Assembly (NCBI GenBank): GCA_900548125.1
Contig: URJN01000042.1
Location: 1-11,530, forward strand
DNA: 11,530 nt
Direction: 5' to 3'
Source of the DNA: an uncultured Eubacteriales bacterium
GTDB lineage: Bacteria > Bacillota > Clostridia > Christensenellales > Aristaeellaceae
Position 1 is the stretch's first letter, and every line of letters starts with the position of its first letter. Below are positions 1 to 7,365 of the stretch, piece after piece. Under the pieces are notes generated by a model. That model searched no databases and was not told where the DNA came from. It worked only from the letters and a program-made list of their open reading frames with translations. Position numbers and translations under genes: made by a program.

Positions 1-15
1 TCTTAATTTGTGCTA

Positions 16-44
16 TTTGCATTATGCACACGCGAATTTATAAT
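16..44 (+). promoter_or_regulatory. Promoter of the sugar-transport operon
   Basis: A perfect -10 box TATAAT lies at 39-44. A weak -35 box TTTGCA (four of six matches to TTGACA) lies at 16-21, giving a 17-base spacer. The predicted start of transcription is near 51, so the leader before the solute-binding protein gene is only about 20 bases and holds the ribosome binding site. An 11-base perfect dyad TGCATTATGCA at 18-28 overlaps the -35 box and the spacer, a position suited to a repressor or activator. The boxes and dyad are seen; the regulatory role is inferred. Confidence 0.6.
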
Positions 45-73
45 AATATCAAACAAAAAAGGAGGGACTCTCT

Positions 74-1288
74 ATGAAGAAGATCCTTGCTATGGTATTG
101 ACGGCGATGATGATGCTGTCCCTGTGTTCCCTGGCTGTCGCTGACGAGGCGGTAGAGCTGGAGCTGGTTTTCCACAAGCCTGAGGCAAATGCGATTGATG
201 CGCTTCAAAAGGTTGTAGATGCGTTTAACGCCGAAAACCCCGGCATCAAGGTAAACATGATTCAGGTGCCTGACACCAACACCGTGCTGCAGACCCGTGC
301 CCAGCTGAACGAAATGCCGGACATGTTCACCTGCACCACCAGCAATATGTACGAGCTGATGTTTGATGACGGTATCATCATGGATCTCACCGGTCAGGAA
401 TTCCTGAATAACGCAGAAGCTTCGACGCTGGAGCTGTCCACCTATAAGGGCAAGAACTGGCGTCTGCCGTACTCTCTGAGCTGCTATGGTCTGTATGTGC
501 GCACCGACATCTTTGAAGAGCAGGGTCTGGCGCTGCCGACGACCTGGGCGGAGCTGATGGATGTTTGCGAAAAGCTGGAAGCCGCGGGCATCACGCCGTT
601 CACGCTTCCGGATAAGACCTTTGTTTATCAGCGCATGGAGCGCATGATGAGCTTCATGGCGGAAGATGACAGCGAGTTCCGTGCGATTGCTGCGGGCGAA
701 ATGGAAGCGAAGGATTCCAAGGTGCTCAATGCCTATGCTTCCTCTGCGCTGGAGCTGGTGAAGTATATGACGCCGGAATCCATGGGCGCCGAATATGTGG
801 AAAGCTATCAGCAGCTGATTTCCGGCGCGGCGGCGATGACGATTAACGGTCAGTGGTCTTTGGCGACCCTGAAGGAATATGATCCGGACGTAAAGGTTGC
901 GCTGATTCCGCTGCCGAACCCGACCGGCGATGAGAGCAAGGTTGTTGTGTCGATTGATACCAGCTTCTGCATTTCTTCTTCCACCAAGCATCCGGAGGAG
1001 TGCCTCAAGTTCCTTGAGTACCTGTCCCAGCAGGATGTGGCGCAGGTTTACACCGATCTTGAAGGCAGCCCCTGCGTAATCAAGGGCGTGACCCTGAGCA
1101 CGCCGGAGCTGAGCGTGATCAACGAGGCTATGGCTGAGGGCAAGGTCTGCATCAGCCAGAACGCCATCTGGCCGAGCGGATTCCGCAAGGAGCTGGGCAA
1201 CGTGGCAACCGAGCTTGAAATCGAACAGGATATGGATGCCTTCTTCGATGGAGCGACCGAGGTCATCGAAGAATACTACAACAACTAA
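74..1288 (+). CDS. Carbohydrate ABC transporter solute-binding protein
   Basis: This 404-residue protein looks like a family 1 extracellular solute-binding protein of a CUT1 sugar ABC importer, which would capture a mono- or oligosaccharide outside the cell and deliver it to the permeases encoded next. Residues 1-23 form a signal peptide (MKK, hydrophobic core, then AVA before DEAVELEL). After it comes the usual mature start, with an N-terminal beta strand (LELVFHKPEANAID) and the 'ALQKVVDAFNAENPGIKVNM' helix-strand of the family. The only cysteine in the signal region (C18) is preceded by LSL, not a good lipobox, so signal peptidase I cleavage after A23 looks more likely than lipid anchoring; this is odd for a Gram-positive binding protein. 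The ATG is chosen for the AGGAGG site about 8 bases upstream. The ligand cannot be read from the sequence; the GH13 enzyme downstream suggests an alpha-glucoside. Confidence 0.93.
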   Translation: MKKILAMVLTAMMMLSLCSLAVADEAVELELVFHKPEANAIDALQKVVDAFNAENPGIKVNMIQVPDTNTVLQTRAQLNEMPDMFTCTTSNMYELMFDDGIIMDLTGQEFLNNAEASTLELSTYKGKNWRLPYSLSCYGLYVRTDIFEEQGLALPTTWAELMDVCEKLEAAGITPFTLPDKTFVYQRMERMMSFMAEDDSEFRAIAAGEMEAKDSKVLNAYASSALELVKYMTPESMGAEYVESYQQLISGAAAMTINGQWSLATLKEYDPDVKVALIPLPNPTGDESKVVVSIDTSFCISSSTKHPEECLKFLEYLSQQDVAQVYTDLEGSPCVIKGVTLSTPELSVINEAMAEGKVCISQNAIWPSGFRKELGNVATELEIEQDMDAFFDGATEVIEEYYNN

Positions 1289-1307
1289 TCACAAGTAAAC
1301 AGAACAC

Positions 1308-1351
1308 GGGGCGGGGCTGTATGTGGCAATCAGCCTCGCTCCCGCTTTTTT
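1308..1351 (+). terminator. Intercistronic hairpin with T-run
   Basis: A 12-bp stem pairs GGGGCGGGGCTG (1308-1319) with CAGCCTCGCTCC (1331-1342), with two G-U pairs and an 11-base loop. It is followed by CGC and six T's (1346-1351). It lies 19 bases after the solute-binding protein stop and before the permease ribosome binding site. It has the form of an intrinsic terminator. In this position it probably acts as a leaky terminator or 3' stabiliser, giving more binding protein than permease, a common arrangement in ABC importer operons. Confidence 0.8.
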
Positions 1352-1375
1352 AATACGATAGAGAGGTGAAAAGGC

Positions 1376-2287
1376 ATGACTGCGCAAGCACCGGCGAAAA
1401 AGAAGAGAAAGCAAACGGATATGAATCGCGAACGCACAATGACTTATTTGGCGTTCTGCCTGCCAGGATTTGCAGCGTATTGCGTCTTCCTGATTTTTCC
1501 GATTCTGATGGGCGTATATTACAGCCTGATGGATTGGAACGGCATTAGCAGGTCGTATAACTTTATTGGTGCTGCCAATTATTTAAAACTGCTTGCAGAT
1601 AAAAAGTTTAAGGCTGCACTCGTGTTCAACTTCCGATATACGTTGATGCTGTGTGTAGGTATTGTGGTCATCAGTGTGGTTTTGGCACTGCTGCTGAATC
1701 AGGAATTCAAGGGACGCTCGTTCTACCGCACGCTGTATTTCACGCCCGCCGTATTGAGTATGATTACTGTCAGCCTGGTATTTAAACAGGTGTATTTCTA
1801 CGTACTGCCTGCTATTGGAAAGGTACTGAACATCGAGGTTTTGAGCAGCAATATCCTGGCAAACAAGCAAACGGCGATTTATGGTCTGCTGTTTGTGCAT
1901 CTGTGGCAGGGCGTTGCGCTGCCGACACTGCTGTTCCTTGCGGGGCTTCAGACCATTCCGAGCGAGCTGTATGAAGCCGCGGCGATTGATGGAGCAAACC
2001 GCTGGCAGCAGTTCAGGCACGTTACGGTGACTTATCTGATTCCCACGCTGAGCGTCGTTCTGGTGCTGGTCGTCAAGCAGGGCTTGATGGTATTCGATTA
2101 TGTAAAAGCCATGACGGGCGGCGGCCCCGGCACGGCAACTCAGTCCATTGCGCTTTTGATTTACAACAACGGCTTTGAGCGCAATAAGTACAGCTATTCG
2201 ATCGCGCAGGCTGTAGCGACGGGACTTATCATTGCCTTGATTTCTGTGATTCAGATTCAGGTTTCCAATAAGAAGAAGGTGGATTAA
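1376..2287 (+). CDS. CUT1 sugar ABC transporter permease (MalF/UgpA type)
   Basis: This 303-residue inner-membrane permease is one half of the translocation channel of the importer. A basic, lysine-rich N-terminus (KKKRK, residues 8-12) precedes about six hydrophobic segments, the first at roughly residues 22-51. The cytoplasmic EAA loop that docks the ATPase is clear: ELYEAAAIDGANRWQQFRHV begins near residue 197, with the E-A-A at 200-202. The MTGGGPGTATQS motif near residue 246 is typical of the MalF/UgpA partner. The start at 1376 is supported by GAGAGGTGA 6 bases upstream; an internal ATG at 1421 (residue 16) is less likely. The gene ends one base before the second permease, so the two are probably translationally coupled. 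No ATP-binding subunit is encoded nearby, so a shared MsmX/MsmK-like ATPase elsewhere is inferred. Confidence 0.95.
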   Translation: MTAQAPAKKKRKQTDMNRERTMTYLAFCLPGFAAYCVFLIFPILMGVYYSLMDWNGISRSYNFIGAANYLKLLADKKFKAALVFNFRYTLMLCVGIVVISVVLALLLNQEFKGRSFYRTLYFTPAVLSMITVSLVFKQVYFYVLPAIGKVLNIEVLSSNILANKQTAIYGLLFVHLWQGVALPTLLFLAGLQTIPSELYEAAAIDGANRWQQFRHVTVTYLIPTLSVVLVLVVKQGLMVFDYVKAMTGGGPGTATQSIALLIYNNGFERNKYSYSIAQAVATGLIIALISVIQIQVSNKKKVD

Positions 2288-2288
2288 G

Positions 2289-3119
2289 ATGCGCACAAGA
2301 AAGAAAAATATTCCGGTTTATGTGATTCTGACTCTGGGTGCATTGCTGATCCTCTTTCCGATGTATATCACATTGGCGACGACGCTTAAAACCTCCTCGG
2401 AGAGCGCGAACAGCTTTTTTACCCTGCCTAAGTCGCTGTACCTCGGCAACTATCAAAAGGTGCTGGAGGACTCGAAGCTCTATTATGCTTACGGGAACAC
2501 GCTGATGGTGACCCTTGTATCGCTTATCGGTGAAATGATTATTCTGCCGCCGATGGGCTTCGCTGTTTCGCGCGGCATGAAGGATAAGAAGTTCTTCCGC
2601 GGTCTGTATTACTTCTTCCTGCTGGGCATCTTTTTGCCCTGGCAGGTGCGCATGATGCCGGTTGTCAAGCTGATGGGTTGGTTTAATTTGCTGAGCCCGT
2701 TGGGAATTACACTGCTGTATATTGCGCATGCCACATGTGAGAGCATGTTTTTGTACGTCGGTTATTTGTCTACCGTCAGCACGAGCATTGAAGAAGCCGC
2801 CTATATCGACGGCGCATCGACCTTCCAGATTTACAGCCGTGTTGTTTTGCCGCTGATGAAGCCCATCCTTTCCACGGTTCTGATTCGTGAAGGACTGGCA
2901 ATCTGGAACGACTTCCAGCTCCCGCTGATTACGCTGAACCGCTCTTATAAGATGTGGACACTGACAATCTATCTGAACAACTATCAGTCCGAATACGGCG
3001 TGAACTATAATGAGGCGTTTTCCTGTCTGGTTCTGACTTGTTTACCGATTGTCATCTTCTATGTACTGATGCAAAAACAGATTATGGGGGGCTTGACCAG
3101 TGGCGCCGTTAAGGGATAA
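2289..3119 (+). CDS. CUT1 sugar ABC transporter permease (MalG/UgpE type)
   Basis: This 276-residue protein is the second permease of the importer. It begins with a basic stretch (MRTRKKN) and a first membrane helix at about residues 10-31, followed by the family's 'TLKTSSESANSFFTLPKSLYLGNYQKVL' periplasmic-type segment, which fits MalG/UgpE proteins. The EAA loop is at SIEEAAYIDGASTFQIYSRV, with E-A-A at residues 169-171. Other hydrophobic segments cover roughly residues 70-100, 110-160 and 235-262. The ATG follows the upstream stop by one base, and its ribosome binding site (AAGAAGGTG) lies inside the previous gene, so coupling is expected. The last 20 bases overlap the start of the EEP-family gene. 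Length is normal for the family. Confidence 0.95.
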   Translation: MRTRKKNIPVYVILTLGALLILFPMYITLATTLKTSSESANSFFTLPKSLYLGNYQKVLEDSKLYYAYGNTLMVTLVSLIGEMIILPPMGFAVSRGMKDKKFFRGLYYFFLLGIFLPWQVRMMPVVKLMGWFNLLSPLGITLLYIAHATCESMFLYVGYLSTVSTSIEEAAYIDGASTFQIYSRVVLPLMKPILSTVLIREGLAIWNDFQLPLITLNRSYKMWTLTIYLNNYQSEYGVNYNEAFSCLVLTCLPIVIFYVLMQKQIMGGLTSGAVKG

Positions 3120-3942
3120 ACTACATGTACTGACTCTCAACGCACACAGCCTGCTGGAATGGGATACCGCCTTTTGTCTTGAGACAATGACGGATGCGAT
3201 TCTGCGGGAAGAAGTGGATATCCTTGTGCTGCAGGAGGTCAACCAGGGCCTTGAAACCGTCGTGGCAGAGCAGAGCGAGCTTGAAGCGTCGCAGTTTATG
3301 CCCTGCGAGCAGGAAGTACCCATCAGAAAGGACAACTATGCACTGGCGGCGGCAAAGCTGCTGCAAAAGAAGGGGGGACGCTATAGCTGGACATGGGCGT
3401 ATGCCCATCGGGGTTATGACCGATTTGAGGAGGGCGAGGCGGTGTTTACACGCCTTCCCGTTCTTGAAACGGATGCGCTGTGCGTATCCACACCGCAGGG
3501 GCGTTGCAGCAGAAAAATCGCCGGCATGAAGGTGCAGCTTTCGGACGGCGCGCTGTGGTGTTACAGCGTGCATATGGGCTGGTGGAAGGATAAAGAAGAT
3601 CCCTTCGCCGAACAGTGGGCGAAGATGCGGAATCACTGCGCGGAGAAGGAGAGATGCCTGCTGATGGGGGATTTCAACAGTCCCGCCCATCTTGAAGGCG
3701 AAGGATACAGCCTGATTACTGCGGACGGCTGGCAGGATGCGTGGCGTATAGCGAAAAATCGAGATGAGGGGATAACGGTCGGCGGTAAAATTGATGGCTG
3801 GCGGGAAGGAAAGGACGACGCGATGCGCATTGATTTTGCGTTCCTGCGCGGACTGCCTGCGCCGGACAGAAGCCGTGTTATTTTCAATGATTCGTTTTAT
3901 CCCGTTATCTCCGATCATTACGGTGTATTGACTGAATGGTAA
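3100..3942 (+). CDS. EEP-family phosphatase, MapP-like
   Basis: This 280-residue protein without signal peptide belongs to the endonuclease/exonuclease/phosphatase fold (Mg-dependent phosphoester hydrolases). Expected active-site elements are present in order: N14-A-H16, QE at 45-46, H158 in YSVHMGWW, GDFN at 190-193, I-D-F at 244-246, and the closing S-D-H at 271-273. The N-terminal LNAHS...E, the WTWAYAHRGYDRFEEGEAVF segment and the IDGW...RIDF stretch recall maltose 6'-phosphate phosphatase (MapP, described in Enterococcus faecalis) rather than DNA repair exonucleases; this assignment is from memory of the family. It starts with GTG, 8 bases after a run of six G's, and overlaps the upstream permease by 20 bases. 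A later ATG would remove the N14/H16 motif. Its place between permeases and alpha-glucosidase supports a sugar-phosphate role. The substrate is not proven; a phosphodiesterase role is an alternative. Confidence 0.85.
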   Translation: MAPLRDKLHVLTLNAHSLLEWDTAFCLETMTDAILREEVDILVLQEVNQGLETVVAEQSELEASQFMPCEQEVPIRKDNYALAAAKLLQKKGGRYSWTWAYAHRGYDRFEEGEAVFTRLPVLETDALCVSTPQGRCSRKIAGMKVQLSDGALWCYSVHMGWWKDKEDPFAEQWAKMRNHCAEKERCLLMGDFNSPAHLEGEGYSLITADGWQDAWRIAKNRDEGITVGGKIDGWREGKDDAMRIDFAFLRGLPAPDRSRVIFNDSFYPVISDHYGVLTEW

Positions 3943-3971
3943 ACCCCCAAAAGGGGAGAGAGAAGCAGCCT

Positions 3972-5645
3972 ATGAAAAAACAATGGTGGCATGGAAAAAC
4001 GGCATATCAGATTTATCCCAAGAGCTTTTGCGATTCAAACGGGGACGGAATCGGCGATATCCCCGGCATCATCAGTAAACTCGATGAGTTACAGGAACTG
4101 GGCATTGAGATTCTGTGGCTTTCTCCGGTATACTGCTCGCCCATGGCGGATCAGGGATACGACATTTCCGATTACTACAATATTGATCCCCGATTCGGCA
4201 CGCTTGAGGATATGGATCGCCTGATTGCCGAAGGCAAGAAACGCGGTATATCCATCGTGATGGATTTGGTGGTGAACCATTGCTCGGATGAACATGAATG
4301 GTTCAAAAAGGCTTGTGAGGATCCATATGGACCGTACGGTCAGTTCTTCCATATCCTGCCGTGGCATGAGGGGGAAAAGCTGCCCAACAATTGGCGCAGT
4401 TACTTCGGCGGCAGCGTATGGGACAAGCTGCCCGGACATGATGACCTCGTATATCTGCACCTATTCCATAAGAAACAGCCGGATCTCAACTGGGAAAACC
4501 CTGCCCTGCGCGAAGAAATCTACAAGATGATCAACTGGTGGCTTGACCGCGGGCTGGCGGGTTTCCGCATTGACGCAATCATCAACATCAAAAAGACGAC
4601 GCCGCTGACGATAGATTATCCGGCGGATCGCGCGGACGGCTTGTGTTCGCCGGGCAGGATGCTTCAGGATGCTGTGGGCGTGGTGGATCTTCTCAACGAG
4701 ATGGCGGATCGTACGTTCAGAAAGCATCAGGCTTTTACCATTGCGGAGCTGTTCAACTGGCGCAAGGAAGATTTGGCGAGCTATATCGGCGATGAAGGCT
4801 GCTTCAGCTCGATTTTCGATTTTGCGGAAACGGTCATCAACGCTTCGCCCAACGGCTGGTACGATCAGAAACCGGTTGAGCCGGAGCAGTACAAACAGAC
4901 GGTTTTTGACGTGCAGAAGAGCGTGGGGGATGTGGGCTATATGGCGAATATCATTGAAAACCACGATGAATCACGCGGTGTCAGCCGCTACATTCCCGAA
5001 GGCGAACGCAGTACGGAAGCCAAGAAGATGCTGGGCGGTTTGAGCTTTATGCTGCGCGGTCTTCCGTTCCTCTATCAGGGACAGGAGCTGGGACTGGAGA
5101 ACGCGACATTTACCGATATCGGACAGGTGGATGATATCAGCACCATCGACGAATATCAGGTGGCACTCAATGCCGGATGCACGAAAGAACAGGCGCTTGC
5201 GGCAATCAACCGCTATTCGCGCGATCATGCGCGCATGCCATATCCGTGGAGCGATGCGCCCAACGGCGGCTTCACGACGGGTAAGCCGTGGCTGATGGTC
5301 AATCCGGAATGGCCGACCCTGAATCTGGCGGCAGAAAAGCAGCAGAAGGACTCCGTGTGGCATTTCTATAAGCAGCTGATTGCATTGCGCAAGAATCCGG
5401 AATACAGCGAAACGGTGGTTTACGGCGTCTTTGAGCCGTGGCTGCGTGAACAGCATAACCTGATGGCTTATCTGCGCAAAGGGGAAAAGACCCTGCTGGT
5501 GGCAGGTAACTACCAGACTGAGCCGCAGGAGATGAAGCTGCCCGCGCCTATCCAAAAGGTACTGATGAACAATATGCCGGAGCTGGAAGAAAAGGACGGC
5601 AGTGTGATGCTCAAGGGATATCAATTCCTGGTTCTTGAAATCTGA
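3972..5645 (+). CDS. GH13 alpha-glucosidase (oligo-1,6-glucosidase/DexB-like)
   Basis: This 557-residue cytoplasmic enzyme hydrolyses alpha-glucosidic bonds at the non-reducing end of imported oligosaccharides. The GH13 landmarks are all present: N-terminal WWHGKTAYQIYPKSF; region I DLVVNH at 98-103; region II GFRIDA with nucleophile D201; region III acid/base E259 in TIAELF; region IV NHD at 330-332; then the QGQELG segment and a beta-sandwich C-terminal domain. Length and motif spacing match GH13_31 oligo-1,6-glucosidases and DexB. The residue after the nucleophile is alanine (A202), whereas isomaltases usually have valine, so some alpha-1,4 activity is plausible. I prefer ATG 3972 because family members begin just before the WW motif. 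An ATG at 3936 overlaps the previous stop (ATGGTAA) but has no evident ribosome binding site and would add a non-homologous 12 residues. Trehalose-6-phosphate hydrolase is a related alternative. Confidence 0.92.
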   Translation: MKKQWWHGKTAYQIYPKSFCDSNGDGIGDIPGIISKLDELQELGIEILWLSPVYCSPMADQGYDISDYYNIDPRFGTLEDMDRLIAEGKKRGISIVMDLVVNHCSDEHEWFKKACEDPYGPYGQFFHILPWHEGEKLPNNWRSYFGGSVWDKLPGHDDLVYLHLFHKKQPDLNWENPALREEIYKMINWWLDRGLAGFRIDAIINIKKTTPLTIDYPADRADGLCSPGRMLQDAVGVVDLLNEMADRTFRKHQAFTIAELFNWRKEDLASYIGDEGCFSSIFDFAETVINASPNGWYDQKPVEPEQYKQTVFDVQKSVGDVGYMANIIENHDESRGVSRYIPEGERSTEAKKMLGGLSFMLRGLPFLYQGQELGLENATFTDIGQVDDISTIDEYQVALNAGCTKEQALAAINRYSRDHARMPYPWSDAPNGGFTTGKPWLMVNPEWPTLNLAAEKQQKDSVWHFYKQLIALRKNPEYSETVVYGVFEPWLREQHNLMAYLRKGEKTLLVAGNYQTEPQEMKLPAPIQKVLMNNMPELEEKDGSVMLKGYQFLVLEI

Positions 5646-5675
5646 GCGAAACACTGACTGGAACTGAATCAAAGA

Positions 5676-5713
5676 GCGGAGGAGACACTTTGAAGCGAAA
5701 GTGTCTCCTCCGC
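5676..5713 (+). terminator. Operon-end hairpin, perfect 16-bp stem
   Basis: GCGGAGGAGACACTTT (5676-5691) pairs without mismatch with AAAGTGTCTCCTCCGC (5698-5713) around a six-base loop GAAGCG. It lies 30 bases after the alpha-glucosidase stop. The following bases, ATGTTTATATATGG, are T-rich but not a clean T-run, so efficiency is uncertain. The stem is long and perfect enough to act also as a 3' stabiliser or a barrier to readthrough from the convergent capA-like gene. Confidence 0.7.
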
Positions 5714-5845
5714 ATGTTTATATATGGAGTGAATGAAGGAACTTGGAAAAGGGATTTTTCGGCAGAGCGGCTGCTGCCTGAAACGACAGCGCGGTAAAGG
5801 GACAATCAAGACGCGACCCGTGAAAGCAGATTTTGCCTTACAATA

Positions 5846-5874
5846 AAACCGCCTGCGGGCATCCGCGGCGGTTT
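5846..5874 (-). terminator. Terminator of the CapA-family gene
   Basis: AAACCGCC (5846-5853) pairs with GGCGGTTT (5867-5874), and an inner GCGG/CCGC stem with a GCAT loop continues it past one bulged T. Read on the minus strand the hairpin is followed by TTTTATTGT, starting 23 bases after the CapA-family stop codon. This is a good intrinsic terminator for minus-strand transcription and faces the plus-strand operon terminator about 130 bases away. Confidence 0.75.
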
Positions 5875-5896
5875 AAAGAAGCGTTTATGAGGAAAA

Positions 5897-7057
5897 TCAA
5901 TAGCCCGTTGTCCATTGAGTCTGGTACGGCGACACGGCGATGACGCCGGTTTTAGAGAACGCCTTTTCAAACTTTGCGTTCAGTTCTTCCATGCGGGAGA
6001 GAAGTGCTTGCGCCGCGTCCGTGTCCTTGGGCGTGGGCTTAAAGTCATTCACCTTTTCCTGAGAGGAAATTGAGCAGGGGATGATGCGCATATCCGCGTT
6101 TTCAACAGTGCCATCCGGATAGACGCGGAAACGCTGCTGATAGATGAAGGTATCCATATCGTCCGGCTTGCTATTTCCCGCAAAGGAGAAATTGCCGAGC
6201 GAATAGCAGATGTATTTGCCCTTGTAGATTTCGATGGGGTTCATGCGGTGGCTGTGATGCCCGATGACCAAATCCGCGCCCGCGTCGATGGTTGCGCGTC
6301 CGAGCGGAACCTGACGCTCATTGGGGATGTAATCCTTTTCCTCGCCCCAATGGTAGGAAACGATGACGATGCTGCATCCTGCATCGCGAAGCGACTGGAT
6401 ATCGCTTTCGATGGAGGCGTAGATATTTTTATAATTGCCGTTGAAGGTTTGGTAGGCGAGCATGCCGATTTTAACACCCGTATCCGTCGTATAGGTAGAC
6501 GCGCCGAGGTGTCCGCTGTAAACAATGCCTGCGTCCGAAAGGGTCTGGCAGGTATCCCGATAGCCGGCGTCGCCGTGATCCATGACGTGATTGTTTTCCA
6601 GCGAAACAGCTTCCACGCCGGCAGAGGTCAGAACCTGAACGTATTCGGGCGGCGCGGCAAAGGAATAGGTGTTCCTGGTCGCGCTTTTGGTGTTGGTCAG
6701 CGTGCCTTCAAAGTTAACGAGCGTCAAATCGTCCGATTCAAAGATGCTGCGGACATTGGAGAGCGGAAAATCCAGCCCCAGTTCTTCTTTGGCGAGCTGC
6801 TTATCAAAGATGCTCTTGCTGCTCTTTCGCGTATCGCCGCCGATGGTCACATCGCCGGTGGCGGAGAGCGTGACGATTACGGAGCCGTCATCCAGCAGCC
6901 GCCAGTCGCTTCCGTCCTCGCGCTGATACCATGCGCGCTCCTCCCATTCGGCGGCTTCGGGCGCGTCTTCAAACTGAGAAAGATCAAGCACTTCCTCACC
7001 CAGTGCCGCAAACGGGAGCAGGCACAGGCAGAGTGCGGCGCAGAAGTGTTTCAGCAT
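5897..7057 (-). CDS. CapA-family exported metallophosphatase-fold protein
   Basis: This 386-residue protein matches the CapA family (PF09587), named for a poly-gamma-glutamate capsule protein with a calcineurin-like phosphoesterase fold. An N-terminal signal peptide (MLKHFCAALCLCLLPFAALG, probable cleavage near residue 20) sends it out of the cytoplasm. After an acidic linker come the expected motifs: SATGDV (GD at 68-69), NFEG at 115-118, ENNH at 154-157, SYHWG at 234-238, GHHSHR at 266-271 and SLGNF at 286-290. The start at 7057 has a TAAGGAGA site 8 bases upstream; the frame stays open to 7309 but that stretch is repeat DNA. It lies downstream of an LCP-family gene on the same strand, suggesting a shared role in capsule or wall-linked polymer handling. 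No capB/capC partners are visible, so polyglutamate synthesis itself is not supported. Confidence 0.9.
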   Translation of the reverse strand: MLKHFCAALCLCLLPFAALGEEVLDLSQFEDAPEAAEWEERAWYQREDGSDWRLLDDGSVIVTLSATGDVTIGGDTRKSSKSIFDKQLAKEELGLDFPLSNVRSIFESDDLTLVNFEGTLTNTKSATRNTYSFAAPPEYVQVLTSAGVEAVSLENNHVMDHGDAGYRDTCQTLSDAGIVYSGHLGASTYTTDTGVKIGMLAYQTFNGNYKNIYASIESDIQSLRDAGCSIVIVSYHWGEEKDYIPNERQVPLGRATIDAGADLVIGHHSHRMNPIEIYKGKYICYSLGNFSFAGNSKPDDMDTFIYQQRFRVYPDGTVENADMRIIPCSISSQEKVNDFKPTPKDTDAAQALLSRMEELNAKFEKAFSKTGVIAVSPYQTQWTTGY

Positions 7058-7103
7058 GGAAAAAATCTCCTTATGTGTATGTCTTGAGGGAAAAGTACAT
7101 AAT

Positions 7104-7360
7104 GACCGCTTGCGTAAAACAATCATGCTTTGCGGACTGAGGCGGAAGTGAAAGCGGGCATAGCCCGTTGTTTGGAACATCAGAAGCTGCCCAAAAAAAC
7201 GCCCGCGTGCGCAAAACAATCTGTTTTTACAGACAGGGGCGGAAGTGAGAGCGGGCTCAGCCCGTTGCTTAGTGCATCGGAAGTTGCCCGAAGTCGCCCG
7301 CGTGTGCAAAACAACCTATTTTAGCAGACTGTGGCGGAAGTGAGAGCGGGCTCAGCCCGC
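7104..7360. repeat. Tandem ~96-bp repeat, 2.7 copies
   Basis: Three head-to-tail units fill the 308-bp gap between the LCP and CapA genes: unit A 7104-7200 (97 bp), unit B 7201-7295 (95 bp) and a truncated unit C 7296-7360 (65 bp) that stops 5 bases before the LCP stop codon. Shared blocks are GCAAAACAA (GTAAAACAA in A; at 7114, 7211 and 7306), GGCGGAAGTG (7141, 7238, 7333) and a GCGGGC-NNN-GCCCG hairpin (7154, 7251, 7346) whose loop changes (ATA, TCA, TCA) while the stem is kept. Units B and C are more alike than A. Other than the repeats I see only the CapA ribosome binding site (7066-7073) in this gap. Function is unknown; a transcribed structured element or dispersed intergenic repeat are possibilities. 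Confidence 0.9.
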
Positions 7361-7365
7361 ACTGC

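Noticed and set aside
38..991. Long antisense open frame opposite the solute-binding protein gene
   Set aside because: It encodes an Arg/His-rich sequence without recognisable domains and lies opposite a clear family member with a good ribosome site; it is a codon-bias shadow.
3936..3971. Earlier ATG for the alpha-glucosidase, overlapping the EEP stop
   Set aside because: Possible by translational coupling, but the extra 12 residues are not family-like and no ribosome site precedes it.
5611..5805. Small minus-strand frame between the convergent transcripts
   Set aside because: It reads through the 16-bp terminator stem and has no supporting ribosome site or similarity.
6248..7087. 279-residue plus-strand frame opposite the CapA gene
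   Set aside because: No motif or ribosome binding site, and the minus strand carries the full CapA motif set.
7058..7309. N-terminal extension of the CapA frame
   Set aside because: It translates the tandem repeats, has no ribosome site at its start, and would bury a clear signal peptide and the TAAGGAGA site at 7066-7073.
7104..7360. CRISPR array
   Set aside because: Units are about 96 bp of continuous similarity with no short repeat/unique spacer pattern and no cas genes.
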